From Paraburkholderia caledonica NBRC 102488 (lineage in GTDB: Bacteria > Pseudomonadota > Gammaproteobacteria > Burkholderiales > Burkholderiaceae): DNA of 64,000 bases. This document shows positions 26,949 to 35,995 of this stretch, piece after piece; the first letter of the stretch is position 1; each line of letters opens with the position of its first letter. The stretch covers positions 310,001 to 374,000 of the forward strand of contig NZ_BAYE01000006.1 of the NCBI RefSeq assembly GCF_000685095.1, in the 5' to 3' direction. The translations under genes and the position numbers were made by a program. Below the pieces are notes generated by a model. The model was not told the DNA's origin, ran no database searches, and saw nothing but the letters and a program-made list of their open reading frames with translations.

Positions 26949-28157
26949 ATGAAAGCAGTCGTATTTCACGGCATAGGGGACATCCGTCTCGACAATGTTC
27001 CCGATCCCAAACTCGAGCAACCCACCGACGCGCTCGTACGTCTCACGTCCAGCGCGATTTGCGGCACCGATCTGCATATGGTGCGCGGCACGTTGGGCGG
27101 CATGGTGCCGGGCACGATTCTCGGCCATGAAGGAATCGGCATCGTCGAGGAAGTGGGCCGCAGTGTGCGCAATCTGCGCCAAGGCGATCGCGTGCTGATT
27201 CCGTCGACTATCTCGTGCGGATATTGCTCGTATTGCCGCTCGGGCTACACGGCCCAATGCGACAACGCAAATCCGAATGGCGCAAGCGCCGGCACTGCGT
27301 TCTTCGGTGGACCGAAAACGACCGGCCCGTTCCAGGGCCTGCAGGCGCAATACGCGCGCACGCCGCTGGCGCACGCGAGCCTGATCCGCTTACCCGACGA
27401 AATCGACGATGACCGCGCGATCCTGCTCTCCGATATCTTTCCTACCGGCTATTTCGGCGCGCAACTGGCGGGCGTTCGTACCGGCGATACGGTCGCGGTG
27501 TTCGGAGCGGGTCCAGTGGGCCAGTTTGCCATTGCGAGCGCGAAGCTGATGGGCGCCGGCCGCGTGATTGCGGTGGACCGCATAGCGTCGCGACTGGACA
27601 TGGCTCGCACGCAAGGCGCAGAAGTAATCAATTTCGACGAGGAAGATCCGGTCGACATGATTTTGCAACTGACCGGCGGCATCGGCGTGGATCGCGTGAT
27701 CGATGCAGTGGGCGTGGACGCGGTGCGTGCCGAGCACGGCCCGGCCGCGCAGAAAGAGCGCGACCAGCAACAGGCCTTCGACAAGGAAGTGAAGGAGATT
27801 GCGCCCGATACGAACCCCGATGGCGATAACTGGCGTCCGGGCAGCGGACCCTCGCAGGTATTGACGTGGTCTGTCAGAGCGGTGGCGAAAGCGGGCACCG
27901 TGTCGATCATCGGCGTGTATCCGCCCAACGACCGCGTTTTTCCGATTGGCGAAGCAATGAACCGCAATCTCGTCGTGCGCATGGGCAACTGCAATCACCG
28001 CGCGATTACGCCGCATCTCGTTGAGATCGTGCGTAACGGCTCGTTCGATCCGCTTGCCGTGCTGACGCAGCGCGAGCCGATTACCGACGCGATCGAGGCA
28101 TATCGCGCGTTCGACAATCGCGAGCCGGGCTGGATCAAGGTCAAGCTGCAACCGTGA
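26949..28157 (+). CDS. Zinc-dependent alcohol dehydrogenase
   Basis: A 402-aa medium-chain dehydrogenase related to that at 24476. Catalytic zinc ligands Cys38 (AICGTDLH) and His60-Glu61 (ILGHEGIGIVEEVG); structural zinc site CGYCSYCRSGYTAQC; NAD fold FGAGPVGQFAIASAKLMGA. Compared with the first enzyme there is an extra charged loop (EHGPAAQKERDQQQAFDKEV) before the substrate region. I chose the ATG at 26949, with AAGGAG upstream; the upstream in-frame start lacks family similarity. Substrate unknown; such paralogue pairs are common in Burkholderia. Confidence 0.9.
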   Translation: MKAVVFHGIGDIRLDNVPDPKLEQPTDALVRLTSSAICGTDLHMVRGTLGGMVPGTILGHEGIGIVEEVGRSVRNLRQGDRVLIPSTISCGYCSYCRSGYTAQCDNANPNGASAGTAFFGGPKTTGPFQGLQAQYARTPLAHASLIRLPDEIDDDRAILLSDIFPTGYFGAQLAGVRTGDTVAVFGAGPVGQFAIASAKLMGAGRVIAVDRIASRLDMARTQGAEVINFDEEDPVDMILQLTGGIGVDRVIDAVGVDAVRAEHGPAAQKERDQQQAFDKEVKEIAPDTNPDGDNWRPGSGPSQVLTWSVRAVAKAGTVSIIGVYPPNDRVFPIGEAMNRNLVVRMGNCNHRAITPHLVEIVRNGSFDPLAVLTQREPITDAIEAYRAFDNREPGWIKVKLQP

Positions 28158-28228
28158 GCGGCGGGTCACGCCGCTGCGCGCGGGGACTCGTCTCTCACGT
28201 CGTCTTTCACACTCATCTCACTTCAACC

Positions 28229-28246
28229 GCGGGCGAAAACGCCCGC
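28229..28246 (+). promoter_or_regulatory. GC-rich hairpin abutting the recQ ribosome-binding site
   Basis: A perfect 7-bp stem GCGGGCG (28229-28235) and CGCCCGC (28240-28246) with an AAAA loop ends directly before AAGGA (28247-28251). It could mark the 5' untranslated region or be the tail of a terminator for the upstream gene, but no T-tract follows. Confidence 0.4.
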
Positions 28247-28266
28247 AAGGACGCTTGTTTCCAACT

Positions 28267-30012
28267 ATGACAGTCGACCAACGGCTTCGCAGCATGCGCA
28301 AGACCATGCGTGACATGTTCGGTATCGTGCGCTTGCGCGCCGGTCAGGAGGACATTATCCGCAGCGTATTGCAACACCACGACACGCTTGCCACGATGCC
28401 GACCGGCGCGGGCAAGTCGCTTTGCTATCAGTTGCCGGCGCTGCATCTCGAAGGCACCACGCTCGTCGTGTCGCCGCTGATCGCGCTTATGAAAGACCAG
28501 GCCGACAAGCTGCTTGCCGCTGGAATCGACTGCACACTCGTGAACAGCACACTGCGTAGTCGCGCCGAGCGCGAAGCGCTGGAGCGGATTGCGGCAGGCG
28601 AGAGCGGCATCGTGTTCGTGACGCCGGAGCGCCTTGCGCAACCGGCCTTCATCGAGACGTTGCGCGCGCGCCCCGAAAACCGCGTAGGACTAGTGGTGGT
28701 CGACGAGGCGCACTGCGTATCGCAATGGGGACACGACTTTCGCCCCGCGTTCCTGCAGATCGCGGCTGCGGTGAAGTCGCTGGGGCAGCCGCCGGTGCTT
28801 GCGTTGACTGCCACCGCGACGCCACGCGTGCTCGACGACATCGTGCACTCGCTTGCATTGCGCGAACCGCGTGTGGTTCGCACGGGCACGTATCGCCAGA
28901 ATCTGCGCTATCGCGTCGTGCAGGTCAGCACGGCGGGAGGCAAGGACGGCGCAGCGCGCGCGGTGACCGCCAAGCGCGAGCAATTGTCGAAGCTGATTGC
29001 ATCGCTTAGCGGGACCGGCATCGTCTACGCGGCGACTGTGCGCGACGTCGATCGCATTTACGGCTGGCTCACGGAGGCAGGCGAGTCGGTCTCGCACTAT
29101 CACGGTCGAATGGCGGCTGACGCTCGCGAAGAGGCGCAGGAGCAGTTCATGTCGGGCGCGACCCGATTGATGATCGCAACCAACGCATTCGGCATGGGCA
29201 TCGACAAGGCGGACATACGCTTCGTGATCCATTACCAGATTCCCGGCAGCCTCGACGCTTACTATCAGGAAACGGGCCGCGCAGGCCGTGACGGCGAACC
29301 CGCCGATTGCGTGCTGCTGTTCGATCTGAACGACCGGCGCATTCAGCAATTCTTCCTCGCGGGACGCTATCCGAGCGTCGAGCTCGCGCAGCGGGTCTAC
29401 GACACGCTTGCCGCGCGTATTGCCGACGAACCGAAGGGCGTCACGCTGGCCGCGCTCAAGCAGGCATTGCCGGATGTCGGTGCGGGCAAGCTGGAAGTCG
29501 CGTTGAACATGCTGGTCGACGCCCGCGTGGCCGGCCGCGACCGGCAGCGCCGCTATCGTCTGCGAAGCCGCGAGGGCGCGCAGGAGTCCTCGCGCGACGC
29601 GGTTGCCAATGCCGCGGCGCGATTCGAACAGATGAGTGCGCACGACAGGGAAACGCTGCAGCAGATGATCGACTACGCGCAAACGGGTCAATGCCGGTGG
29701 CGCGCGATCCTCGACTATTACGGCGACTCGCCTGCCGCCGAGCGCTGCGGCGTCTGCGACAACTGCGTGAATCCGCCGCAAATCGACATGGCGCCCGACG
29801 CTATCGTTGCACCGGAGACGCACGGGAATGAAGTCGCACAACGCAAGCGTGAGCCGCGCAAAGTACGCGTCTGGACTCCGGGCGATGCCGTGCGCGTGCC
29901 GCGCTATGGCGCCGGTGAGGTCGCGCTGGCGAGCGGCGAGCAGGTGGCCGTGCAGTTCCCCGACGGCAGCACCCGCACGTTTCTGGCGAGTTACGTGAGG
30001 GCGGGGCGCTGA
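28267..30012 (+). CDS. RecQ-family ATP-dependent DNA helicase
   Basis: A 581-aa 3'-5' DNA helicase. Motif 0 ([14 protein letters not shown]), Walker A ([14 protein letters not shown]), DEAH box ([17 protein letters not shown]) and motif VI ([12 protein letters not shown]) are intact. A zinc-binding region of four Cys ([11 protein letters not shown]...CGVCDNC) lies near residues 480-500. There is no HRDC domain; the end ([20 protein letters not shown]) looks like a small SH3/Tudor-like fold. Start uncertain: the AAGGA at 28247 is 15 nt from this ATG and only 3 nt from a TTG at 28255. The last 22 nt overlap the convergent UXS gene. It is probably a second RecQ beside the standard one elsewhere. 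Confidence 0.9.
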   Translation: MTVDQRLRSMRKTMRDMFGIVRLRAGQEDIIRSVLQHHDTLATMPTGAGKSLCYQLPALHLEGTTLVVSPLIALMKDQADKLLAAGIDCTLVNSTLRSRAEREALERIAAGESGIVFVTPERLAQPAFIETLRARPENRVGLVVVDEAHCVSQWGHDFRPAFLQIAAAVKSLGQPPVLALTATATPRVLDDIVHSLALREPRVVRTGTYRQNLRYRVVQVSTAGGKDGAARAVTAKREQLSKLIASLSGTGIVYAATVRDVDRIYGWLTEAGESVSHYHGRMAADAREEAQEQFMSGATRLMIATNAFGMGIDKADIRFVIHYQIPGSLDAYYQETGRAGRDGEPADCVLLFDLNDRRIQQFFLAGRYPSVELAQRVYDTLAARIADEPKGVTLAALKQALPDVGAGKLEVALNMLVDARVAGRDRQRRYRLRSREGAQESSRDAVANAAARFEQMSAHDRETLQQMIDYAQTGQCRWRAILDYYGDSPAAERCGVCDNCVNPPQIDMAPDAIVAPETHGNEVAQRKREPRKVRVWTPGDAVRVPRYGAGEVALASGEQVAVQFPDGSTRTFLASYVRAGR

Positions 30013-31010
30013 TCCACATGCGCCCCAATCGAGGCAACATCGGCGGTCGCTTCCGACGTTGCCTCGATCCGCGCGCGGAAGTAGCGCGCGGTCTCTTTCA
30101 GTCCGTCGTCGAGCGAGGTTTTTGGCTGCCAGCCGAGCAGCTCGCGCGCGCGTGAAATGTCCGGTTGACGATGCCACGGGTCGTCGGTCGGCAGCGGATG
30201 CAGTTCAAGCGGGGAACTTGAGCCCGTAATTGCCACAATGCGTTGCGCGATCTCGCGCATGCTCACTTCGTGCGGATTGCCGAGATTGACCGGGCCGCCG
30301 GGGTCTTCTGCGGTGTTCATCAAACGGATGAACGCGTCGATCATGTCGTCAACGTAGCAGAACGAACGCGTTTGGGAGCCGTCGCCATAGAGCGTGATCG
30401 GCTCGCCGCGCAGCGCCTGCATCATGAAGTTCGACACCACGCGGCCATCGGCGGGATGCATGCGCGGCCCATACGTATTGAAGATTCTCGCAATGCGAAT
30501 AGAAAGCCCATGTTGACGGCGGTAGTCCATGAAGAGCGTTTCCGCGCAGCGCTTGCCTTCGTCGTAGCACGAGCGCGGTCCGATCGGATTCACGTGGCCC
30601 CAGTAGTCTTCTTTCTGCGGATGCACGAGCGCATCGCCATACACTTCGCTCGTCGATGCCTGGAAGATTCTTGCTTTCACGCGCTTGGCGAGTCCGAGCA
30701 TGTTGATCGCACCGTGCACGCTCGTCTTGGTGGTTTGTACCGGATCATGTTGATAGTGAATCGGCGACGCAGGGCAGGCGAGGTTGTAGATCTCGTCGAC
30801 TTCCACATAGAGCGGAAATGTCACGTCGTGACGCATCAGCTCGAAGTTCGGGCAATCGAGAAGATGCGCGATGTTGTCCTTCGTGCCCGTGTAGAAGTTG
30901 TCGACGCACAGCACGTCGTGGCCTTGCGTCACGAGCCGCTCGCACAGGTGTGAGCCGAGAAAGCCGGCGCCGCCTGTGACCAGAATCCGCTTGCGGGTAA
31001 GTTCTTTCAT
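29991..31010 (-). CDS. UDP-glucuronate decarboxylase (UDP-xylose synthase)
   Basis: A 339-aa extended short-chain dehydrogenase/reductase. NAD motif [14 protein letters not shown] near residue 13; active site with Ser-Thr-Ser-Glu-Val-Tyr-Gly (ASTSEVYG) and YDEGK (Tyr-Lys pair). [20 protein letters not shown] and [20 protein letters not shown] identify the UDP-glucuronate decarboxylase subgroup, which makes UDP-xylose. It is the last gene of a tight glycosylation operon (57 nt after the GT4 gene) and would supply a pentose donor. UDP-glucuronate synthesis genes are not in the window. Confidence 0.93.
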   Translation of the reverse strand: MKELTRKRILVTGGAGFLGSHLCERLVTQGHDVLCVDNFYTGTKDNIAHLLDCPNFELMRHDVTFPLYVEVDEIYNLACPASPIHYQHDPVQTTKTSVHGAINMLGLAKRVKARIFQASTSEVYGDALVHPQKEDYWGHVNPIGPRSCYDEGKRCAETLFMDYRRQHGLSIRIARIFNTYGPRMHPADGRVVSNFMMQALRGEPITLYGDGSQTRSFCYVDDMIDAFIRLMNTAEDPGGPVNLGNPHEVSMREIAQRIVAITGSSSPLELHPLPTDDPWHRQPDISRARELLGWQPKTSLDDGLKETARYFRARIEATSEATADVASIGAHVDQRPALT

Positions 31011-31067
31011 GTTGCGTGGTCCTAGTCGTCTTACGATTATCCGGCGCAAGCCGCGCCGATCTGTGGC

Positions 31068-32024
31068 CTACGCGGTCACTTGCAGCAGCGCGTTGTGCCA
31101 GTCCTGCGCGAAACGGTCAATGTGGTACCGCTCCAGCGCCGTGCGTCGAGCGCCCTCGCCGAGGCGCCTGGCTTCCGCAGGATCGCGAAGCAGTTCATGC
31201 ATTGCGTCGACAAGCGCATTCACGTCTGTATGCACGAAACCGTTTTCGCCATTTCGGATCACCGTCGCCAGTTCAGTAGTCGCGAGGCCCACGATCGGCA
31301 TGCCTATCGTCATCGCTTCTACGATGGCGAGGCCGAGACTGGTCCAACGGATCGGATTGAAGAAGAAGCGATAGCGCGCGGTGAACGCGGCCAGATCCAG
31401 ATTGCCGACTTCACCAATGCCGTCGAGCCGCTCGGCGTCCATGCCGACGAGGTCGAGCGGCACGCGCGTGCGCGCGTCGGCGAATACGTCGGCGCCGAGG
31501 CGCCGGCCGCGCTGAGCGAGATGATTCACGACGACAATGCCGCGCTCCAGTTCGCCGGTATAGCGCACGCCTTCCGGCACCACCACGCCATGTTCGATTA
31601 CGCGCGTAGGGGTCACGCCGCAATCCCACATCAACTGATTGAAGTGCGTGACGTGAACCAGCAGCGTGTCCGGATCGTCGACCCAATGCCATTGCTGGAA
31701 CGGGTTCTCCTGCGGCGGATCGTGTTCGATATACACGCGCGGCAAGCGGCGCTGCGCGTCGCTCAACACGTGCTCGCGGTCATATTCCCAATGCGTCTTG
31801 TGCTGATACAGGATCACGTCGAACTCCTGATCCGGCACGTCGTCCGCATTGATTTCGTGGACGTTGTCGCCCCATGGCAGCACGCCCACTTTGCCTGCAT
31901 AGCCAGGCGGATGACCCGGCTTCGTCACCAGATAAAAGTCGTGCGGCGCCTGTGTCAGGTAGTACAGGTAGTTGCCGTGCACGTGCCATGTCAGCACACG
32001 GAGACGGCGGCAGTTACGCAGCAT
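31068..32024 (-). CDS. GT4-family glycosyltransferase
   Basis: A 318-aa retaining glycosyltransferase of GT-B fold. The N-terminal half binds the acceptor; the C-terminal half has RYRFFFNPIRWTSLGLAIVE, EAMTIGMPIVGLATTELATV and IRNGENGFV, the nucleotide-sugar region with the E-x7-E-like motif. Starting at 32024 (MLRNCRRLRVLTWHVHGNYL) gives a normal GT4 N terminus; the 11-nt overlap with the upstream GT9 gene supports translational coupling. Donor and acceptor unknown; similar proteins act in surface-glycan clusters. Confidence 0.88.
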   Translation of the reverse strand: MLRNCRRLRVLTWHVHGNYLYYLTQAPHDFYLVTKPGHPPGYAGKVGVLPWGDNVHEINADDVPDQEFDVILYQHKTHWEYDREHVLSDAQRRLPRVYIEHDPPQENPFQQWHWVDDPDTLLVHVTHFNQLMWDCGVTPTRVIEHGVVVPEGVRYTGELERGIVVVNHLAQRGRRLGADVFADARTRVPLDLVGMDAERLDGIGEVGNLDLAAFTARYRFFFNPIRWTSLGLAIVEAMTIGMPIVGLATTELATVIRNGENGFVHTDVNALVDAMHELLRDPAEARRLGEGARRTALERYHIDRFAQDWHNALLQVTA

Positions 32025-33153
32025 GGTGCAACTCCTCGAAGGATCCGGTTTCGGCATGCGTATGCAATGCGCAGGGACCGGCCGGATGCGCGCCGCGAAC
32101 TTCGGCCAGCTGCGCGCGCGCCGTCTCGACGACGCGGTCCACGCCGATGTTCAGGGCACATGGGTGGCCGTAAGGACACTCGCGGAACATGCAAGGGCGG
32201 CACGGCGGATAGTCGGCAAGCACGCGGTGCCGCTCATGATCGAGCGGCGCCCATCGGCGCGTATTGCTGCCCGACGCGACGACGACGGACGCGGTCGCCA
32301 TGGCCGCGGCGATATGTGAAATACCCGTGTCGTTGCAGACGACGAGTCGCGCGTGCGCGACGAGCGCAGCCAGTCCGCCGAGCGATGTCGAACCGGCGAG
32401 GTGCAACGCGGGCGCGGTCATCGCGCCCAGCACCGCGCCGGTCAGCGACGCTTCCGCCGCAGTGCCGGTGATGGCGATCTGCCAGCCGTCGGCGGCGAGG
32501 CGGTCCGCGACTTCCGCGAAACGCTCGACCGGCCAGCGGCGCGAGGGCAATTGCGCACCTGGATGAACCAGCACGAGGCGCTGCGCTTCGATGCCGTGCG
32601 CCGCCACCAACGACGCGTATTCGTCGCCATCCCGCTCGCAAAGAGGGAACGACAATTGCCGCTCGGTGGTTTCGGCGCCGAGCGCGCTCATCAATGCAAG
32701 GTAGCGCTCGGGTTCGGGCAGGTCGTCTGGCCAGTCGATAAACACGCCTTCGCGCGGCTGCTCGTCAGGCTGTACGAAGCCCGCATAAGCGTTGGCACCG
32801 AACTGAAGCAGCAGATCGTTTGCAATGCCGCCGCTGCCATGCAGCTGGACTGCGAGATCGAAGCGTTGGGCGCGCATCCACTCACGGAATGCGGGCAGCC
32901 CTTCGTCCGATTCGGGTTGCTCGGGAAAGCCTGCGGCTCCTGGAAACACGATCAGTTCGTCGACGAGATCGGCGTAGCGCTCGACAAACGACTGCGCCCA
33001 CGGCAAGCCGATCAGCGCGATATGGGCTTGCGGCGCGGCTGCGCGCAGCGCTCGCAGCGCGGGCACCGAGCAGAGCATGTCGCCCAGTTGCAATGCACGG
33101 AAGATCGCTATGCGGCGCGGCGCGGCAGAGGCGATGAACGAGTCTGCATTCAT
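32014..33153 (-). CDS. GT9-family (heptosyltransferase-like) glycosyltransferase
   Basis: A 379-aa GT-B protein of the ADP-heptose:LPS heptosyltransferase family. Motifs: FRALQLGDMLCSVPALRALR, HPGAQLPSRRWP (nucleotide phosphate region) and NDTGISHIAAAM. The C terminus has a Cys cluster, CRPCMFRECPYGHPC. Start at 33153 (MNADSFIAS). The ATG overlaps the stop of the upstream GT2 gene by 4 nt. The donor is probably an ADP- or GDP-heptose, by family and because a GmhB-like phosphatase is in the operon. It may not act on LPS. Confidence 0.9.
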   Translation of the reverse strand: MNADSFIASAAPRRIAIFRALQLGDMLCSVPALRALRAAAPQAHIALIGLPWAQSFVERYADLVDELIVFPGAAGFPEQPESDEGLPAFREWMRAQRFDLAVQLHGSGGIANDLLLQFGANAYAGFVQPDEQPREGVFIDWPDDLPEPERYLALMSALGAETTERQLSFPLCERDGDEYASLVAAHGIEAQRLVLVHPGAQLPSRRWPVERFAEVADRLAADGWQIAITGTAAEASLTGAVLGAMTAPALHLAGSTSLGGLAALVAHARLVVCNDTGISHIAAAMATASVVVASGSNTRRWAPLDHERHRVLADYPPCRPCMFRECPYGHPCALNIGVDRVVETARAQLAEVRGAHPAGPCALHTHAETGSFEELHHAA

Positions 33154-34229
33154 AAGAAGAGCACCTTGTAACGTACAGCGCCGTAGAGCCGCCAGAAGAT
33201 CGACAGGAATGGAATCGGGATCGACGTCCACGCCATTTCGGCAATGTGGCGCAAACTGCGGTCCCTCCCTCGCAAACGCATTGCACAGAAATACGCGGTC
33301 AATGCGAACCACGCCAGCACTGCTAGCGTCACGGTATTGGCATCGCCCACGAAAACGCCGATTAGCGCTGCCAATGCGGCGCAGAGAATGAGGTAATACA
33401 GCAATGGAGGCGACGAGCGAATCCGCGTTTTGAACAGTTCGGGGTGCTTCTTGTAGAGCAACGCGTCGAACTGACTCTTTTTCTGCTGCGAGATGCTCAC
33501 GCCCCAACGCGCGGGGCGCACCGGGTGCACGACCACCGCATCGCTTGCACGCACGATCTTGCCGCCCGCTTGCAGCAGCGTGAACTGCAAATCGGAGTCT
33601 TCGCGCCACGCCGAGGTGAAACGCTCGTCGAAGCCTCCTGTCATCGTCAGAAAGCTGCGCGCTACGAATACGTTTGCGGTCGCGAATTCCGCACGCTCGA
33701 GGCCGCTCGCATCCGCCTCGTAGTCGGTCGGCGAAGAGGGCAGCGGAACGACGATCCGGCCCGCGGCGGCTGCCGCTCCCTGGCGAATCGCCGCAAGCCC
33801 TTCTTGCAGCCATTGCGGATCGGGCAGCGTGTCGTCGTCGGTAAAGGCGATCACCGGCGAGCGCGCATGTTGCCAACCGGCATTGCGTGCGCCTGCAGGG
33901 CCTTGTGTGCGAGTCACCGGCACGTAGCGCACGGCGAGGCCGCGCTCAGCCTGCTCGCCGGAAATGCGCGCGACGCATGCGCCAGTCGCTTCGTCGGGAC
34001 CGTCGTCGCAGACCACGATCTCGTAGCGATCTGCGGGAAAGTCCTGTTCCGTCAACGCGCGAAGACACGACGCGAGCATGTCGGGCCGCCGATAAGTCGG
34101 CACGACCACCGACACGTCGAGGTGCGCGAGCAACACGCCCGGATACCCGGCTGCAATCGGCTCGGCTTCGCTATGCGGATTGCCGAAGCTGCCTCCGACG
34201 TCGATCGGTCGCGTAGCGGATGGACTCAT
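33150..34229 (-). CDS. GT2-family glycosyltransferase with C-terminal membrane helices
   Basis: A 359-aa protein. The GT-A domain spans about residues 35-260: DVSVVVPTYRRPDMLASCLR, VVCDDGPDE, FTDDDTLPDPQWLQ (DxD-type motif) and FDERFTSAWREDSDLQFTLL. Two or three hydrophobic helices follow (PPLLYYLILCAALAALIGVF; NTVTLAVLAWFALTAYFCAM), so it is membrane-anchored with its active site in the cytoplasm. Start at 34229 overlaps the carbamoyltransferase stop by 4 nt. Donor unknown. Confidence 0.9.
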   Translation of the reverse strand: MSPSATRPIDVGGSFGNPHSEAEPIAAGYPGVLLAHLDVSVVVPTYRRPDMLASCLRALTEQDFPADRYEIVVCDDGPDEATGACVARISGEQAERGLAVRYVPVTRTQGPAGARNAGWQHARSPVIAFTDDDTLPDPQWLQEGLAAIRQGAAAAAGRIVVPLPSSPTDYEADASGLERAEFATANVFVARSFLTMTGGFDERFTSAWREDSDLQFTLLQAGGKIVRASDAVVVHPVRPARWGVSISQQKKSQFDALLYKKHPELFKTRIRSSPPLLYYLILCAALAALIGVFVGDANTVTLAVLAWFALTAYFCAMRLRGRDRSLRHIAEMAWTSIPIPFLSIFWRLYGAVRYKVLFL

Positions 34230-35971
34230 GCGCCGCTCCGCGCTTTCTCGACGACGAAGGGGCCGATCACGAGCGCGTCGAGCGGCGAAGTCCAGAACGA
34301 CTCGACCGCATCGCGGGGCGAATTCACCATCGGCTCGCCGCGCGTATTGAACGATGTGTTGACGAGAATCGGCACGCCGGTGCGCTGGTTGAACGCGGAC
34401 AGGAGATCGTAGTAAAGCGGGTGCTGCGAGCGGTTCACGGTCTGCACGCGCGCGGTGCCGTCCACGTGACGCACTGCCGGAATGCGCTCGGCCTTGTCGG
34501 CGCGCACGTCGAACACGAACAGCATGAACGGCGCGACCTGGCCGTTCACGAACCACTCGCTCGCATGTTCTTCCATGACGACCGGCGCAACCGGGCGGAA
34601 GTCCTCGCGATCCTTGATCTCATTGAGCTTCGCCTGCATGTGCGGATCGACCGGCGAGGCGAGGATCGAACGCGCCCCGAGTGCCCGCGGACCGAACTCG
34701 GTGCGGCCCTGATACCAGCCAATCACCTTGCCGCTCGCGAGCAGGTCGGCGGTCTCGCCGGCAATGTCGTTGAGCCGCCGATACGGCACCTTCGACCATT
34801 GCAGGAACTGTTCGATCTCCTGTTCCGGATATTCGGGACCCAAATACGCGTGGTCCATCACCCAATGACGCTTGCGATCGCCGCGCTCGCTTCGTTCGCG
34901 AGAATCGATCCACAACGCTGCGCCAAGCGCGGTGCCCGCGTCGCCCGCTGCGGGCTGAACCCACACATCGTCGAATGGGCCCGCGTCGCGCAGCTTCGAA
35001 TTCATCACGCAGTTCAATGCGACGCCGCCTGCCATGCTGAGCTTGCTCAAGCGGGTTTTCTCATGCAGCCAGCCCGCGAGTTGCAGCACCGTTTCTTCGA
35101 GCACACGCTGCAACGAATGGGCAATATCGAAGTGGCGCTGTTCGAGCGGGCCGCCGCGTTCGCGGGCCGGGCCGAAGCGTTTGACGAGGCGCGGGGCGTC
35201 GACCGTATAGCTGCCGTCGCCGCGATAACGCACGATATCGCGGAACACGTCGAGATATTCCGGCTTGCCGTACGACGCCAGTGCCATCACCTTGTACTCG
35301 TCGGACGAATGCAGGAAGCCGAGCCAGTCCGTTACCGCTTCATAAAGCAGGCCGAGGGAGTGCGGCAGTTCGACCTGCTTGAGCCGCGTGTATTTCCCGT
35401 CGACGAACTGGCCCATGCTGGTCGTCACGCCTTCGCCGCGGCCGTCCATGGTGAGCACCGCCGTATCCTCGAAAGGGGCGGCGAGAAATGCGCTGGCCTC
35501 GTGCGCGAGGTGATGATCGACGAAATGCCACTTGAAGCCGTTGTCGCGGTCCACACCCTGAAAGCGCTTGCGCAAATGATGCGGCGCGCCGTCGAGCAAT
35601 TGGCCCTTGGCGTTCGCGATATAGCTGAGAAAGAGCGGGTCCCACGGCGATGCAGACGGGTCGGACAGACGCGTGTTGGCCGGATCGAAGGGCAACTCGA
35701 TAGTCGCGCCGGGACGCTTCGGCATGCCGCTAAAGAGGCTCGGATCGTATGAGTAGGCCACATGATCGACGTCGGCCAGCGTGATGCCGGCGGCTTTCAG
35801 GCAGTAGTCGATCGCGTCGAACGGCAGTTCCCAGGTCGAGAAGGGCACGGGGCGCTTCGCATGCTTGACGTGCGTGAAGCGTTCGTCTTCGGCGGCGGCG
35901 AGCACCACACCGTCGCGCAGCAGGGCTGCGGCGCTGTCGTGATAGACGGCATTGATTCCGAGTGTGTACAT
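34226..35971 (-). CDS. NodU/CmcH-family carbamoyltransferase
   Basis: A 581-aa enzyme that transfers carbamoyl from carbamoyl phosphate to a hydroxyl group. The N-terminal Kae1-like part starts MYTLGINAVYHDSAAALLRD and has the metal-binding DHHLAHEASAF and VLTMDGRGEGVTTS. The C-terminal domain has QGRTEFGPRALGARSILASP and PILVNTSFNTRGEPMVNSPR. Length and order match NodU, CmcH and the LPS-core carbamoylase WapO. It is surrounded by glycosyltransferases, so a glycan is the likely acceptor. A 24-nt gap separates it from the upstream GT9 gene. Confidence 0.95.
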   Translation of the reverse strand: MYTLGINAVYHDSAAALLRDGVVLAAAEDERFTHVKHAKRPVPFSTWELPFDAIDYCLKAAGITLADVDHVAYSYDPSLFSGMPKRPGATIELPFDPANTRLSDPSASPWDPLFLSYIANAKGQLLDGAPHHLRKRFQGVDRDNGFKWHFVDHHLAHEASAFLAAPFEDTAVLTMDGRGEGVTTSMGQFVDGKYTRLKQVELPHSLGLLYEAVTDWLGFLHSSDEYKVMALASYGKPEYLDVFRDIVRYRGDGSYTVDAPRLVKRFGPARERGGPLEQRHFDIAHSLQRVLEETVLQLAGWLHEKTRLSKLSMAGGVALNCVMNSKLRDAGPFDDVWVQPAAGDAGTALGAALWIDSRERSERGDRKRHWVMDHAYLGPEYPEQEIEQFLQWSKVPYRRLNDIAGETADLLASGKVIGWYQGRTEFGPRALGARSILASPVDPHMQAKLNEIKDREDFRPVAPVVMEEHASEWFVNGQVAPFMLFVFDVRADKAERIPAVRHVDGTARVQTVNRSQHPLYYDLLSAFNQRTGVPILVNTSFNTRGEPMVNSPRDAVESFWTSPLDALVIGPFVVEKARSGA

Positions 35972-35995
35972 GGGCGTTCGCAGTAGGAGTGGGTT

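Noticed and set aside
30243..30953. Long plus-strand frame opposite the UDP-glucuronate decarboxylase gene
   Set aside because: It is a shadow of the minus-strand gene; its His/Arg/Val-rich product has no family resemblance.
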